A stretch of DNA of 64,000 bases from Rhodovulum sp. (GTDB lineage: Bacteria; Pseudomonadota; Alphaproteobacteria; Rhodobacterales; Rhodobacteraceae), in assembly GCA_020637615.1 (NCBI GenBank), contig JACKKC010000014.1, forward strand, positions 1 to 64,000, in the 5' to 3' direction. A program made the translations under genes and the position numbers. Shown here piece after piece: positions 63,531 through 64,000 of this stretch (position 1 is its first letter; the number at the start of each line of letters is the position of its first letter). The notes beneath the pieces were generated by a model. It was given only the letters and a program-made list of their open reading frames with translations. It was not told the origin of the DNA and did not search any database.

Positions 63531-64000
63531 CCCTGACGCTCAAGGCCCTCTCGGCGCTGCTCACCTATCCAGACGAGGCGCTCGCGCGGGGCACCGCCGA
63601 GATCGAGACAGCGCTGCGCGACGAGGCCCTGCTCGACGCCTCCGCCATCGAGGGTCTGCGCCCGCTGCTCGCGGAACTCGGCGGCCGGGACCTCTTCGAC
63701 CTGCAGGAACGCTTCGTGCTGCTCTTCGACCGCTCGCGCTCGCTCTCGCTCAACCTCTTCGAGCATGTGCACGGCGAAAGCCGCGCCCGGGGGCAGGCGA
63801 TGGTCGACCTGCTCGAGACCTATCGCGCCGGCGGCTTCGAGCCGGTCGGGCCGGAGCTGCCCGATCACCTGCCGATGCTGCTCGAGTTCCTCGCCGCGCG
63901 CCCGCTCGACGAGGCGCGCGAGGTGCTGGCCGACACCGTGCATATCCTGGTCACGCTCCGCGACCGCCTCGACCGGCGGCAGAGCCCCTATGCCCCTGTC
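63527..64000 (+). CDS. narJ: Nitrate reductase assembly chaperone, delta subunit (cut by window end)
   Basis: The first 158 residues of the NarJ chaperone, which inserts the molybdenum cofactor into NarG and is not part of the final enzyme. LKALSALLTYPDEAL and FVLLFDRSRSLSLNLFEHVH, followed by GESRARGQAMVDLLETY, are the family signature. ATG 63527 overlaps the narH stop. narI would be expected next, outside the window. Confidence 0.93.
   Translation, partial: MTLTLKALSALLTYPDEALARGTAEIETALRDEALLDASAIEGLRPLLAELGGRDLFDLQERFVLLFDRSRSLSLNLFEHVHGESRARGQAMVDLLETYRAGGFEPVGPELPDHLPMLLEFLAARPLDEAREVLADTVHILVTLRDRLDRRQSPYAPV

Noticed and set aside
1..64000. CRISPR arrays, insertion sequences or prophage genes
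   Set aside because: No regular 25-40 base repeat-spacer pattern, transposase, integrase or capsid motif was found.

Overview
High-GC DNA with dense, tightly packed genes, most likely from an alphaproteobacterium of the order Rhodobacterales, close to Paracoccus and other Rhodobacteraceae. The signs are: a tRNA-His with no encoded G-1 and with A73; a narR-narK-narGHJ block with narK built as a double (NarK1+NarK2) transporter, as in Paracoccus; the cysQ-DUF4170-waaA-lpxK and DUF2849-cysI-cysH-DUF934 blocks; ctaD next to a DUF2244 gene; and a Rhodobacter-type porin. The window is chromosomal. I see no transposase, integrase, phage gene, rRNA or CRISPR array.

Layout. 1-7.3 kb: a betaine/dimethylglycine demethylation cluster on the minus strand (two FAD/GcvT-type demethylating dehydrogenases, a homocysteine S-methyltransferase, a BetI-like TetR regulator), divergent from an aminotransferase. 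7.7-13.6 kb: a plus-strand housekeeping operon (lipoprotein, D-Ala-D-Ala carboxypeptidase, tmk, holB, tatD, MBL hydrolase, AEC transporter). 13.7-17.7 kb: small proteins, cytochrome c oxidase subunit I, an MmcB-like protein and tRNA-His. 18.3-26.8 kb: an RND efflux pair, PPK2, an SMP-30 protein, a YggS protein and the porin with its terminator. 27.1-38.8 kb: lipoprotein-leuS-lptE-holA, GST, a LnmK-like orphan, MscS channel, flavoprotein, SDR, MAPEG and pmbA. 38.8-43.7 kb: cysQ, a TTC38-like protein, DUF4170, waaA and lpxK, all broken by many small indels. 43.8-50.5 kb: a nitrilase homologue lacking its catalytic Cys, an Lrp regulator and the assimilatory sulfite reduction genes, a PagL-like outer-membrane protein and a VUT transporter. 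50.5-51.2 kb: a gene-poor stretch rich in RNA structure (tiny ORF with an extreme Shine-Dalgarno, attenuator-like alternative pairings, tandem hairpins). 51.2-54.2 kb: DUF488, truncated haemoglobin, NsrR, MOSC and PdxY. 54.6-64 kb: the respiratory nitrate reductase locus narR-narK-narG-narH-narJ, with two perfect FNR-type boxes, running off the window.

Two themes deserve attention. First, frameshifts cluster at about 39.4-43.3 kb and 56.4-57.7 kb, with isolated ones at 46.03, 48.7, 51.77 and 52.72 kb, while the first 39 kb and narGH are clean. Because essential lipid A genes (waaA, lpxK) are hit, I read these as sequence or assembly errors rather than gene decay. They create false fusions (DUF2849-CysI, MOSC-PdxY). 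Second, several non-coding stretches carry structure that the genes do not explain: a five-copy 11-bp phased repeat at 7.44 kb, inverted repeats before the homocysteine methyltransferase gene, the 50.5-51.1 kb region, and palindromes at 54.3-54.5 kb.
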